NCBI RefSeq assembly: GCF_963676685.1
Contig: NC_092344.1
Span: 90,364,749 to 90,428,748 of the forward strand
Length of the DNA stretch: 64,000 nt
Source: Mytilus edulis
Lineage: Eukaryota > Mollusca > Bivalvia > Mytilida > Mytilidae
Reading direction: 5' to 3'
Within the stretch, counting starts at the first letter, position 1. Every line of letters begins with the position of its first letter. The notes beneath the pieces are model-generated. The model worked only from the letters and a program-made list of their open reading frames with translations. It was not told where the DNA came from and did no database searches. Positions 53,101-63,432 of the stretch are shown in pieces. A program made the position numbers and the translations under genes.

Positions 53101-56100
53101 ACTTTTACTTGACATTTCATCCAGTATAAATCACACCTGATTGGACCAATATCTGATATATATTTTAAATAACTGATGAAATTGAAATGTTACATTTATT
53201 TTAAGTAAATTTTTTACATATGTTGAATATCTTTGTAATATTTATTATTTAACTATGTCTTGATATATTCTTTTCAGACAAGACTATTTAATGAAACACC
53301 AATAAATCCCAAAAAATGTGGACACATTCTGACGAAACTTTTATATCTCATCAACCAGGTAAGACATTGTCAAATATATCGATTGCAGTATATATCTAGC
53401 CATTTTGTATATATTGTACATTTTGTACTATGTATCCTTCAAAAGTTTTCTTTTTGAGGAAACTACAAACCAGAAAAGTCTTAAATTTTTAAGAACCCCT
53501 GATATATACAGGTAGATAAAAAACTTTAACATATCAATGTTTTCCTTAGAGGTTTAATGCATAGTTGTGACCCCTTGCATTAATTTTGGCTCAACCCTTT
53601 TAAATTTTGAGTTTTTAAATTTAAAAGCACCTCTTTTTTATATAGAAGTGTTATCTGCCTGGAAACGTTTCAAGGGTATATTCATCCCATTAAATACATT
53701 TCATGTTAGAAAAGAATTTATTTGGTTCAATCCGTTTATCAAAGTTGACAGAACGAGTATTTTTTACAGATCTTGGTACATGAAAGGCATACGGTTCATC
53801 AATGATATTGTAGATGATAAAGGCGAATTTTTGTCTCATGATGCTATTAATAAAAAATATAACCTGAATGTTACTTTTGTAGACATTCTATCTATTAAAC
53901 TTGCTATACCACGTGACTGGAAGGATTTGTTATTACAACAACACATGTCGCCTAACAGCAACTCATTTGGTTTCGTTTTTGAGCATGAGAATAAAAAAAT
54001 GCCTATCAGTAAATTATTCGCTAAAGATGTATATTCACTTTTTATCGATCGGGGAAGTGTTTCTCCTATTTCACAAAAAAGGTGGGAAGAAAGTTTTAAT
54101 ATAGAAATTAGTGACGAAAAGTGGAAAAATATTTTTTCACTAGCTTTTAAATGTACTATAGAAAGCAAACTACAAGCTTTCCAATATAAATTGTTACACA
54201 GAATAGTCTCACATAATTATCTTCTTGAAAAATATAAACTTTCATTAACCAATGAACGTGCCACTTGTAAAGAAATAGAAACTATAGAGCATAAATTTTT
54301 TGAATATACAGAAATAAAACGATTTTGGAGAGAATTTTCTAATTGGTGGTATTTAGTATTTGGAGTAAAAATATTTTTAAATAAAGACTGTAATTTTCGG
54401 TGTATTAAATTCTGATAACATAGTTTTAAATTATTGTATTCTACAGGCAAAGTATTACATCAACTGTGCTAAGAACACACAATTAGACAGACTGTTAATA
54501 TCTGTGCAAGCGTTTCTTAAATTTTTGAAAAGAAGGCTGGAGATATTAGAATATTTATATCTTTCTAAAGACAAATACGAGTCATTTGTCGACAGATGGG
54601 GAGGATTTATGGAAGTTATTTAATTTAATTTATTTTTGATATGATCATATATATTTAATGTATTCCAAAGTATCCTTAAGAGATATCATATACTGAGTAT
54701 TCACATCATTTACTTGTAATTTTTTTACTATGTCTTATTCGTAAAATATCAATAGTATAACAATGCCATAAAAATATCATGTTATTCACTTATGTATTGT
54801 AAAAATGTATGTATGCACTGTAGTTTGAACACCAAAAAGATCAATAAAAAATAAAAAAAAAACCTTTTAAATTCCTATTCTAAGCCCCCATTATTTAAAA
54901 CTCATGATCACCATGCGTCTGGTTAATCCCTCATTCATTAAGTTAAGTTTGGTGACATTTATACATGCAGAGTTAAATTGTAAGTTAGCATTTTTTTTAA
55001 AAACAGCGTCAGTTAAGTACAAAGCAGGGCATTTTTTTTTTTGCCCCTGTCGAAGCGAAGGGGGCATTGAGTTTTACCCTTTTCCCTCCATACGTCTCAA
55101 AATTGGTTTCCGTATTTTAACTTTAGTATGCCTCAACCAAATTTTATGAAACTTATACTCAAGGCTTATTTCTGCAAAACACAGATCAAGTTTGAATTTG
55201 GGTGGCGTCACTTTTACTGTTTTAGAGTTATGCCCCTTTACAAATGAAAAAATTGCTGAATTTTTGGTGTCTGTTCTCTAACTTATTTTGGCCTGAAAAA
55301 TTGTTTTGAAAGCACAATACTTAATACCACAAATACAGATCAAGTTTCAAATTTTGGTGCCGTTCTAGAGTTATGCCCCTTTACAAATGGAAAAATTATG
55401 AATTTTTGGTTGGTTCTCGAACTTAAGTTTGACTCAATTAAATGTTATGAAGCTTATAATTAATACTTATTACCACAAAATTCAGATCACTAACAAATTT
55501 GAGTAGCATGGGACACATTTTCCATTAATTTAATAATATTGTGACAAATCTGGACTTATTATTGTTATTATTTAACGTATTATTTATTGTATATGACATA
55601 TATTTATTTGAATATTGCCGGGTGGTCAACTTCTCGGGTGTGCACAAACTGATAAATGCATTGACTTTCATACTCATGATTTAAACTATTTGTACTTTGC
55701 AAGCGATATAGGCCAGTTTTATATGTATATCTTGGTAATGTTTACCTATGAAATACTTGGATTATCCCGTCATATAGTGATTTATTTTGACAAATATCGT
55801 CGTGAGATTCAACTTGTTTACATCTGCCATATGACACCGTTCTGTACTTTCACTTTGCGATCTCATATTATTATTTGTTTCAGTTAACACTTTATCAATG
55901 CAGATAAATTGCGTATTTGTTATGTTTGTGCCTCCCTTTTCATTAACATTGTCTTTATTTATGAAAGAACAGGGTTTTCATTGATCTCATTTAAGCATTA
56001 TATCTAATGCGTAAGGTTATGTAAATTACACCCAAGTTCATACGCCGTATCGAGAAAGGAATTTACTGTCCGTTTAAATATAGCATTATGTAGAAATGTC

Positions 56101-59100
56101 ATTTTGGTTTTATTCGTTTTTAAATAAAATTCGGACAAGAAGGACAAAATGAGGACAACTCAATAATGAGTATTTATTTAGTAATAACGAAATCTGATTG
56201 TCTTCTTGAACGTTTCAAGCCAAAAGACGTAAGAAACGTTGCTTTTGATTGGACGATTAGATGTTTACTCTAACGTCATAGTAAGTGCCAAAACACATAA
56301 ATAGGAGCCTGTAGACAGACATGTCATTCTGAATCAATCTCTTGAACCGTCAACTACCTTTTATATTGACCACCCGATTTATTGTTTTATTTGTTGAAAG
56401 ATGAATGTGTATTTGATGTTTATTATATATTGAAAGAAAAACTGAGTCAAAATACGACTGAAATAAATACTATTGTTATGTATTACAAATCTTAGTGTTT
56501 CTTCACACTGCCGTCGATTCCACTCCTCCTGAATGATGGTTAAACAGTTTATAGTAACCCTAGGTTTGTTACAGTTTGGTGTCAGAAGTGGGATGACAAA
56601 AAATAATTGTCATCCAGTGATCGAATACCTCGCCTGTGAGATTTTTAAGTTTGATTAGAATATTAAATTTTCAACGATTTTAGTGAACTGGTAATAATTT
56701 TCAATGTCTGACGAATCTGATTCAGAAATCGAGTTTAATATGGATAAAAGTGAAACGGTGGAGAAAAATTATGAAGACTCTGAATTAAAAACAACAAAAC
56801 AGGGACAAGGTGATATTGAAAGTGCATTTAATAACAACGTACGGGACGACATAGCTAGACAAAGAAATACAGTAGAGACGGAACGGAATTTTGAAGGTGA
56901 ATCAGGTGTTTCGTATTTTGAAAATAATAGCGTTCAGGAACGAAAATGGGGAAATGCATCACGATTTTGCCGTGAACAGTTGACGATTGCTGGACATCCT
57001 GCTACAATTCGTCCAGATGCTTATAGTGGATCAGATGACTGGGAAGAATATTATTCGCATTTTCAAGATTGTGCAGAACTAGGCAGATGGAGCATGGAGG
57101 ATAGAGTGTTGACACTTGCTGCAAGTTTAAAGGGCCCTGCACGAACTTTTTATATGAGCCTTCCTTCCCATGAACGCCGACCTTATAGTATACTTGTGCA
57201 ACGCTTAGAAGAAAGATTCGGAAGTGCCCGTCAACAAAACAGATGGTTATCTCGTTTTGAAATGAGAAAGCGAAATTCCGGTGAAACAGTTGCTGCTCTC
57301 GGTGATGACCTCCGCCAGATGGTACAAAAAGTTTATTGTAATTTAGATTCATTGGCACAAGAAGTGTTGGCGCTCAATCAGTTATACAAGTCGATTCCTA
57401 TAGAAATGAAATGTCGATGTGTAGATCGAGAATGTAAAACGGTCGCTGACGCTGTAGATATAATTGAAAGATATGAGGCTCTTTTAGGGGAGTCAAGTCA
57501 AAAGAAAACTAGTGTCCGCTTTGCTTCTTGTGAAAATTATAGTGAAAATAGATTAGATATGGAATGGCAAAATAATGGTGACCAAAATGTCAGATTAATT
57601 TCCCAACAGCCAAATAATGACAGAACCATTCAAATGCATTTAAGTAGAATGGATAAGTTAGAAAATCAGATTCGGAATACGAACAACCGATCCAACTTTA
57701 GATTTTGCCACAAAAATTACCAAAATGGGGGCAATACACAGAATCAAAGGACCTGCTTCATTTGTGACTCGCCTGATCATTTTTATAGACAATGTTCTAT
57801 GTCTAATGGTCATGAATTTAGGGAGAATAAACCCCCGAATTCACAGAATTTTAGAAATTTCAGACCAAATACAACTATGGAAACGGTTCAGGGAGACACC
57901 CTTCCGTTTATTCAATAGGTCGGGAGTTGACGGTTACAGAAGTCGTATTTTATGTTAATTAAATGATTTTAAAGATGTTGGAAATGAAATTCAGACTCAA
58001 ATTATAAATAGCAGAATAAATCAAATAGGGGGTCAAGAAAAATAACAGATAATGGATTGTATATGCATGGTTCAGTTTATGGACAAACATAAGAGAACTC
58101 TGGCAAAATATGTTTTATGAAAATAATGTGATTATTTGTGATATTACCGTGATAAAATTTTAGAACAAGATTTATTATTTAAATTCGTGCAGTACCAGTA
58201 AATTACGGAATATTGAAGTGACTAAGAAACCAGGAAAAGTATTTCACATAGATAGACTCGCAGAATATAATGGAAACGATATCACAAAATGGTTCAAAGT
58301 GATAAAAGAAAGTGTCTCATAATATAGCAAGAAGTAAAGTTAAAACCAAAGAAGAGGACAAGGCGCCATTCAAAATTTATTGTGCTTGTGTGTTTAAATG
58401 TGTATCACTCGTTATTTTTTATTTTTTTATGAATAAGATTATTCATGTGTTGAGATATAGTGTATATGAAGAAGTATTGGTGCAGTGTTGTGAATGCATC
58501 CAGTTGTTATGTGATATTTCTAGAAACGTAGCCCAGATTTGCCTATTGGGACTGATCACCCCAGAGTTGGTTGAAAAGAGGGGGTTTTCTAGAAAATTTG
58601 GTGGAATATTGTGATATTTCCAAGGTAGTTAATAATTATAGTTGCAGCGTCAACAGAAATTATTATTTGATGTTAAAGTGATACTGTGTTTTTGTAGATA
58701 AGTTGAAGAAATTCGTGAATGGCTCTAGTGTTTCTCTATGGTTTTTAAAATGTGTCCGATGTCTTATCAGAAATTGTTGAGTGTAATTGAAAATTATCTA
58801 CAGATGACAGAAAGATGATTTCCCTGAAGACACAGAAGTATGGATGATATAATTAAACAGTGTGAATATATTCCATTAAAGACTAAAGAACACAGAGACT
58901 AAGTAAACAAAAATAAAAGTACTGGTATACTGTTACCTCCAGAAAATACAGGAGTATTTTAAGACTTGGGTGGGGGAAATTGTGACAAATCTGGACTTAT
59001 TATTGTTATTATTTAACGTATTATTTATTGTATATGACATATATTTATTTGAATATTGCCGGGTGGTCAACTTCTCGGGTGTGCACAAACTGATAAATGC

Positions 59101-62100
59101 ATTGACTTTCATACTCATGATTTAAACTATTTGTACTTTGCAAGCGATATAGGCCAGTTTTATATGTATATCTTGGTAATGTTTACCTATGAAATACTTG
59201 GATTATCCCGTCATATAGTGATTTATTTTGACAAATATCGTCGTGAGATTCAACTTGTTTACATCTGCCATATGACACCGTTCTGTACTTTCACTTTGCG
59301 ATCTCATATTATTATTTGTTTCAGTTAACACTTTATCAATGCAGATAAATTGCGTATTTGTTATGTTTGTGCCTCCCTTTTCATTAACATTGTCTTTATT
59401 TATGAAAGAACAGGGTTTTCATTGATCTCATTTAAGCATTATATCTAATGCGTAAGGTTATGTAAATTACACCCAAGTTCATACGCCGTATCGAGAAAGG
59501 AATTTACTGTCCGTTTAAATATAGCATTATGTAGAAATGTCATTTTGGTTTTATTCGTTTTTAAATAAAATTCGGACAAGAAGGACAAAATGAGGACAAC
59601 TCAATAATGAGTATTTATTTAGTAATAACGAAATCTGATTGTCTTCTTGAACGTTTCAAGCCAAAAGACGTAAGAAACGTTGCTTTTGATTGGACGATTA
59701 GATGTTTACTCTAACGTCATAGTAAGTGCCAAAACACATAAATAGGAGCCTGTAGACAGACATGTCATTCTGAATCAATCTCTTGAACCGTCAACTACCT
59801 TTTATATTGACCACCCGATTTATTGTTTTATTTGTTGAAAGATGAATGTGTATTTGATGTTTATTATATATTGAAAGAAAAACTGAGTCAAAATACGACT
59901 GAAATAAATACTATTGTTATGTATTACAAATCTTAGTGTTTCTTCACACTGCCGTCGATTCCACTCCTCCTGAATGATGGTTAAACAGTTTATAGTAACC
60001 CTAGGTTTGTTACAATATATCATCTTGAATATGCATGTAATATTTGCCACAGAACATACAACAGCCATCAATTAATGTTTGTTTTTGACAGGGAGAAAGT
60101 ATTGGTACAACAGAAGCCACAGAAGCATTCTTTGCTATGACCAAGTTATTTCAAGCCAAAGATGTAAGTTATACATGTAGAAGCAGACTGGAAGTGTGAA
60201 GATCATATACATATGATTTTATATTTCAGGAAAGTTCTTTTGTCTAAGATGGTAGGAAAATGTATGGAAAGCAAACAAGCAGTCATAAAAAATGATATTT
60301 TGCATTTGTTCGATTGCCATTTGCAAATAACAGACATTGAAATAGCAACTAATGAATCAATAGACTATACATTGCAATCACATTAAGATAAGATTAAAAG
60401 TATGATTAAATTGTTTTTGCAGGAATCATCAGATTAAAAATGAAAAATATAAGATGAAATATCATAGTTGATGTATACTCCTGAGTTTTAATGTTATTTT
60501 TTGTTCTTCTGTAGCCTGTATTAAGAAGACTGGTCTATCTTGGAATCAAAGAAATGTCCAAAATAGCAAATGATGTCATCATTGTTACTAGCAGGTAAAT
60601 TTGATGGAAATTGGGATTCAGGAAGTTTTCAAAACATTTTCTATTTATGTCTTTCTTAGAGACCTCTACTTTGCCAGTGCTTACTAAATGTATGGGTACT
60701 TTCATGAAACAGAATATTTTATCTAGAAATGAACTATTGGTGAGATCATATCTTTTGTTTGGTTCTCAAGTCAGCAAACCGCCATCATTCAACTTTTTTT
60801 TTTAAATGGAATACCATGAATATACTCTGAACAGTAAAAAGTTGAATACACCTTAATCTTATTTGAGAAGTTTTGTAAAGAATCTTAAACAAATCCTTTT
60901 CAACTTATATACACAGAAAAGAATTTTATTTCATTAAAAATGTAACCTTCTCAAAGTTTAGAATAATGAGGAGTATTTATTTTCCTTAACAGTTTGATGA
61001 AAGACATGACTGGAAAAGATGATCAGTTCAGAGGACCAGCCATAAGAGCTCTTTGTTCTATTACTGACGTAAGTATTCTAATGCAAAGCTATTTATTACA
61101 ACTCTTCTGTTTAGTAACTGACATGATTCTACTTGTACAGAGCTTGACTGATAAATAATGTTCAGAATTTAATTCCAGAGTTAAAGCATTCAAGGTCAGG
61201 TTTAACAGGGCTCACACTACTTCAGAATTATAGGGAGAAGTGACTTCTCTTTTTGAAACTGATAGGGAGAAGTGGTGAGATTTAAAAGAGAAGTGCTCAT
61301 TCGCGCGGGTGCGCTACAATGTTTGGATTTTACAATAGTATAAAGGGCCATATGTAAATAATGTTCTTTTTATGTTGTTCAATTCATGAGTAAAAAATTA
61401 CAATTAAAGTAACATTTGAAATTAAAAGTTGTTTAAGTTTTACTAAGGTTCTTGTGAGAAACTACCAACTAAATATCTAGCACTAAAAAAAATAATTTTA
61501 TTTTAAAAAATGTAAAGAAATTATATCAATTACAATTTAATTAAAAATTATCTTGTGTATGAAATTCAGTGTTTCTCATAAAAAAAATATAAAAGTTATT
61601 AAGCTGGGCCATAATATATTGATATTAGTATAATAGTCTCAGAGTTAAGCAACTTTAATCAATAGTTTGAAACATTCATAAAAAATATAGGGAATTATAT
61701 ACACCAATCAATTAGATGTATCCAAAAGACTCTTAATGCGTGTGGGATGCGTAATTTTTCCCTTTGGGATCAATATTCTTCTGTCAGCTGTTCCATCCGT
61801 GCGTCCGTAGTAATTATTGTAAAAGTACGGATTTCGGTCATAGCTGGTCCGGTTCAGATCTGTAGTTTAGAAATCGGTCAATGGCGGACGAATGCAAGAA
61901 AATTTACAAAAATAAACGATGTTTGACAAGTTATTTGGAAAGGAACATGACGGTTTAAATGCAATAAATGGATTAAACATTTACTGGAGGCAACTTTTAT
62001 CACGTTTAAATGAAGTAACAAACTTATTTTGCCGCCGAAATTTAGGTTGATGTACGTTTTCGAGTAACAAGCACCGGAACTTGCGAAAATGCACGAAGTG

Positions 62101-63206
62101 ATAAAAAGTTGTAGTTTTATCAAATAACCTGATACACACTGCGAAGACAATGCTTCAACCTCTTTTCTAAAGATAATGAATAGTTTATGTCTGAATTTCT
62201 TTAATTATCACTAAAAAATTGATGTTTCATCAACTTGGTAAAAATTGAAAATGTCCGATGACGGAAGCGACTGAAAGCGACTTTCGTCAGGAACAGGGCG
62301 ACTTGTTTTCGCTTTTGGGGGTCGGGGAAAGCGAAGTGACGGTCGGGAGGGCGACTTCTTCGCCCAAGTCGCCTGGTAGCGTGAGCCCTGGTTTAAACAC
62401 ACCATACCTAAGCCTTATATAAACCACAGAATAGTTTTAAAGTTCAGCTAAAAGCTATTATAATTCCTTCTCATCATGATGAAAATCAAATGTAGCTTTG
62501 TTAAAATATGCTGTCAAAGTACAAATATATTAAATTGAACATTAGTAGTTTCTGTACATCAGTATAAAGAGGTATACATTGAAAAGACGACGAACCATAC
62601 ATCTAAAAAACAAAAGATCAATATGTGATTTAAATATGTCAAGTTAAGTGATGTAAGATTTGTAATATTTCCATTTCAGAATACCATGTTACAAAGTATA
62701 GAGAGATATATGAAACAAGCCATTGTAGACAAGAACCATGCAGTGTCTAGTGCAGCATTAGTGTCTTCTCTGGTTAGTCTTATAGTTCATATTTTTTATA
62801 TCAAGCAAACAAAAAAAGCTCAAGAGTAAATGGTCACATTTTCTACCTTTTTTGTTGTTTGTAGTATAGTTCCTTTTTTTTGCAATGATTGATTTGATTG
62901 GTAAATGATGTATCTTGTTTTAACACTCAGTAGGTTTTTTTGTTGTTGTATATTTCACCTTGATGATTAAACATTGAAAATTAGTTTCATAAAATGATAA
63001 TTTTATCTATATTTACCTCCTATTTATACTCTCCTTAAACCATGGAGGTTTCCATAGACATCACAATATAAACAGCTTTAATACAGGAATTATACATATT
63101 TAAACTCTATATTTTTTAGCATTTAAGTAAAGGAAGTCAGGATGTTATAAAGAGATGGGTTAATGAAGCACAAGAGGCTGTATCAAGTGATAATATCATG
63201 GTCCAG
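44505..63206 (+). CDS. COPG: COPG, coatomer subunit gamma, first eight exons, partial
   Basis: Gamma-COP is part of the F-subcomplex of the COPI coat, binding ARF1 and cargo tails in Golgi-to-ER vesicle traffic. Exons 44511-44544, 52768-52817, 53278-53358, 60092-60163, 60515-60594, 60993-61068, 62680-62772 and 63120-63206 join without phase error to about 191 codons of the family's roughly 875. Matches are [87 protein letters not shown] and [20 protein letters not shown], the N-terminal adaptin-like helical trunk. Two in-frame ATGs exist (44505 and 44511). The second aligns with the family start (MLKK...), but scanning may use the first. The gene runs off the right edge. Introns 1, 3 and 6 are expanded by transposons. 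Confidence 0.97.
44511..44544 (+). CDS. COPG: COPG exon 1
   Basis: This exon encodes [11 protein letters not shown] plus one base, ending GAAG|GTAATT. Phase 1 fits exon 2, which completes the Gly codon. Confidence 0.9.
44686..44701 (+). mobile_element. Left stub of a split GGCGGATCC element
   Basis: AGTGGCGGATCCATAA is the start of the short GGATCC-type element. The rest continues at 47174 after the long-TIR insertion. Confidence 0.75.
44702..47173. mobile_element. Long-TIR foldback element, Mutator-like by its 9-bp TSD
   Basis: 2,472 bp. Ends GGGTTGCACTAATGACAGG and (inverted) GGGAAGCACTAATGACAGG. GATCCATAA is duplicated exactly at 44693-44701 and 47174-47182. Each arm is about 0.8-0.9 kb and made of roughly 190-200-bp subunits built around GTTGACCGGACGGTATTCAC (left near 44887, 45080, 45270, 45447; right, inverted, near 46370, 46575, 46770, 46970). 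Identity is highest at the outer ends and decays inward. The roughly 0.7-kb centre (45480-46200) has no recognisable protein. Within COPG intron 1. Confidence 0.88.
47174..47577 (+). mobile_element. Three tandem GGATCC-type short elements
   Basis: Three successive copies (to 47319, 47320-47451, 47452-47577) repeat 'cttttcctaagggg', 'gctccagtcatgcttcaatg', 'attccctatataatcaacc' and '(c)tggatccgcctatg'. The first is the right part of the element split at 44701. Confidence 0.8.
47581..47677. repeat. ~97-bp hairpin
   Basis: GATGTACAAC...ACAGGCACTTGTTT pairs with AAACAAGTGCCTGTTGTACATC. A diverged direct relative of the right arm is at about 48628-48658. Confidence 0.75.
47678..48312. mobile_element. 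~635-bp element with ~137-bp inverted ends
   Basis: Ends AGGTTGGGAACAAACCC in mirror image, each followed by several TATAGAGGGATAA-type motifs and a 'ggatttaaa...agggcagaatg' block. GTACAT lies at 47671-47676 and 48313-48318 as the likely target duplication. No coding region. Confidence 0.82.
48322..48620. mobile_element. ~300-bp MITE 'GGC(C/T)GAGTTCACTTGAAACTC'
   Basis: GGCCGAGTTCACTTGAAACT at the left and its near-complement at the right (48599-48620). No target duplication is evident. Confidence 0.75.
48719..49943. mobile_element. CAGGG-ended DNA element with 6-bp TSD (element B)
   Basis: 1,225 bp. CAGGGATCTCCATGG is exactly inverted at both ends. CCTGAC is duplicated at 48713-48718 and 49944-49949. 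The right subterminal region has about four units of 'aacgatggcgcaagacaattt'. A frame from the ATG at 49106 looks protein-like but has early stops. No transposase identified. Confidence 0.87.
50097..50147. repeat. (CGT)n trinucleotide run
   Basis: About 16 units, giving spurious poly-Val/poly-Ser frames. Confidence 0.97.
51821..52130 (+). mobile_element. Nested ~310-bp repeat 'atgccccacctacgatagtag'
   Basis: It starts ATGCCCCACCTACGATAGTA and ends 'gtgagtggggcattcgtgta' plus 'ctgaggacacattctt'. It carries a GTCC/GTTC-rich run. Copy 1 of the host element has only a T run at this position, which gives the empty site. Confidence 0.85.
52364..52767. other. COPG intron 1 right end, nothing recognised
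   Basis: Unique-looking AT-rich sequence up to the COPG exon 2 acceptor. Confidence 0.5.
52768..52817 (+). CDS. COPG: COPG exon 2
   Basis: This 50-bp exon encodes [16 protein letters not shown], with acceptor TTTTCAG and donor GAG|GTAAGT. Confidence 0.97.
53278..53358 (+). CDS. COPG: COPG exon 3
   Basis: This exon has 27 codons, [17 protein letters not shown] then [16 protein letters not shown], phase 0. Confidence 0.98.
53607..54862 (+). mobile_element. 5'-truncated L1-like LINE, C-terminal ORF2 fragment
   Basis: The frame from about 53620 to 54415 encodes the region after the reverse transcriptase of L1-type elements: IWYN-like [36 protein letters not shown] and [19 protein letters not shown]. 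After a frameshift it continues (54450-54622) to a TAA, giving KYYINCAKN and RWGGFMEV. An A-rich tail ends at 54862. AAC(C)CTTTTAAATT before (53593-53606) and after (54861-54873) may be a mutated target duplication. Within COPG intron 3. Confidence 0.88.
55035..55539 (+). repeat. Dispersed repeat 'gcccctgtcgaagcgaaggggg'
   Basis: Head 'cccctgtcgaagcgaagggg', then repeated 'agttatgcccctttacaaat' and 'acagatcaagtttgaatttg' blocks in about two diverged units. Confidence 0.65.
55540..56573 (+). repeat. 5' LTR
   Basis: 1,034 bp. It contains a TATA-like ATAAATA at 56297-56303 and a poly(A) signal AATAAA at 56462-56467, which would place the RNA start near 56330. The short ORF at 55615-55887 is repeated in the 3' LTR and is not taken as a gene. 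Confidence 0.93.
56577..56594 (+). other. Primer-binding site, tRNA-Leu type
   Basis: TGGTGTCAGAAGTGGGAT is complementary to the 3' end of animal tRNA-Leu (CAG/CAA) including CCA, 3 bases after the LTR. Confidence 0.85.
56704..57918 (+). CDS. Retrotransposon Gag-like protein
   Basis: 404 codons. An acidic N-terminal region of about 90 residues is followed by a retrotransposon gag domain (about 105-240; [19 protein letters not shown], then [15 protein letters not shown] and [19 protein letters not shown]). An Asn-rich linker leads to one CCHC zinc knuckle, C351-X2-C354-X4-H359-X4-C364. This would form the nucleocapsid-like particle and bind RNA. The ORF is intact and ends soon after the knuckle with no protease or reverse transcriptase continuing. 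Confidence 0.9.
   Translation: MSDESDSEIEFNMDKSETVEKNYEDSELKTTKQGQGDIESAFNNNVRDDIARQRNTVETERNFEGESGVSYFENNSVQERKWGNASRFCREQLTIAGHPATIRPDAYSGSDDWEEYYSHFQDCAELGRWSMEDRVLTLAASLKGPARTFYMSLPSHERRPYSILVQRLEERFGSARQQNRWLSRFEMRKRNSGETVAALGDDLRQMVQKVYCNLDSLAQEVLALNQLYKSIPIEMKCRCVDRECKTVADAVDIIERYEALLGESSQKKTSVRFASCENYSENRLDMEWQNNGDQNVRLISQQPNNDRTIQMHLSRMDKLENQIRNTNNRSNFRFCHKNYQNGGNTQNQRTCFICDSPDHFYRQCSMSNGHEFRENKPPNSQNFRNFRPNTTMETVQGDTLPFIQ
57960..58980 (+). other. Internal region between gag and the 3' LTR
   Basis: Apart from the integrase remnant this kilobase has no recognisable domain; the 100-codon frame at 58312 is unassigned. It ends with a polypurine tract, GGGTGGGGGAAA (58968-58979), one base before the 3' LTR. 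Confidence 0.7.
58206..58310 (+). pseudogene. Remnant of integrase C-terminal end
   Basis: A short frame contains [15 protein letters not shown], resembling the K-VHVDRL-PY ending of Ty3/gypsy integrases. With gag intact, it marks the far edge of a large internal deletion of pol. Confidence 0.65.
58981..60014 (+). repeat. 3' LTR
   Basis: Same length and, by line-by-line reading, same sequence as the 5' LTR (offset 3,441). Ends 77 bp before the COPG exon 4 acceptor. Confidence 0.93.
60092..60163 (+). CDS. COPG: COPG exon 4
   Basis: This exon has 24 codons, [19 protein letters not shown] then FQAKD|GTAAGT. It follows the 6.7-kb intron 3 that holds a LINE fragment and a 4.5-kb LTR element. The LTR element ends only 77 bp before the acceptor. 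Confidence 0.98.
60515..60594 (+). CDS. COPG: COPG exon 5
   Basis: This 80-bp exon encodes [18 protein letters not shown] then NDVIIVTS, with acceptor TCTGTAG and donor GCAG|GTAAAT. Confidence 0.98.
60993..61068 (+). CDS. COPG: COPG exon 6
   Basis: This 76-bp exon encodes [20 protein letters not shown] then CSITD|GTAAGT. Confidence 0.98.
61206..62390. mobile_element. CAGGG-ended DNA element with 6-bp TSD (element C)
   Basis: 1,185 bp in COPG intron 6. Ends CAGGGCTCACACTAC and (inverted) CAGGGCTCACGCTAC. GTTTAA is duplicated at 61200-61205 and 62391-62396. Subterminal motifs of the GAAGTGAC/GCGACTT type sit near both ends. No transposase recognised. Confidence 0.87.
62680..62772 (+). CDS. 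COPG: COPG exon 7
   Basis: This exon has 31 codons, [19 protein letters not shown] then [18 protein letters not shown], phase 0. Confidence 0.98.
63120..63206 (+). CDS. COPG: COPG exon 8
   Basis: This exon has 29 codons, [17 protein letters not shown] then [18 protein letters not shown], phase 0. It is the last COPG exon in the window. Confidence 0.98.
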
Positions 63207-63322
63207 GTAAGGAAACAGATTAAAACAATCTTTTTAGGGTCAACATTTTCTAAGGAGTCAAAATATGTAGGTCGGAGAAATAAGACCTGTTCAAAATTTT
63301 ACATTGGCAATCTTCACCATTA

Positions 63323-63432
63323 TTATACCCCCGCTTTAAAAAAGGGGGGGTATACTGTTTTACCTCTGTCTGTCAGTCCGTCCGTCAGTCTGTCCGTCCA
63401 TCAGTCCGTCAGTCAGTCCGTCCCACGAAACT
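63323..63432 (+). repeat. Dispersed repeat head 'tatacccccgctttaaaaaagg'
   Basis: TATACCCCCGCTTTAAAAAA followed by a GTCC/GTCAGTCC run, like the CGTCC-rich head at 51840. Confidence 0.8.

Larger units (their letters stand above)
55540..60014 (+). mobile_element. Gag-only LTR retrotransposon with apparently identical LTRs
   Basis: 4,475 bp in COPG intron 3, same strand. LTRs 55540-56573 and 58981-60014 are both 1,034 bp and show no difference I can find. They start TGTGAC and end TTACA. ATAT flanks both sides, but in low-complexity DNA. A primer site (56577-56594), a gag ORF (56704-57918) and a polypurine tract before the 3' LTR are present. Protease, reverse transcriptase and RNase H are absent. 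Only a short integrase-end remnant survives near 58215-58290. The element therefore looks young but non-autonomous, mobilised by a full-length Ty3/gypsy-like relative. Confidence 0.93.

Noticed and set aside
55615-55887. 90-codon ORF, repeated at 59056-59328
   Set aside because: It lies entirely in the LTR, overlaps regulatory sequence and has no family resemblance.
57002-57358. 118-codon minus ORF
   Set aside because: Antisense shadow of the gag ORF.
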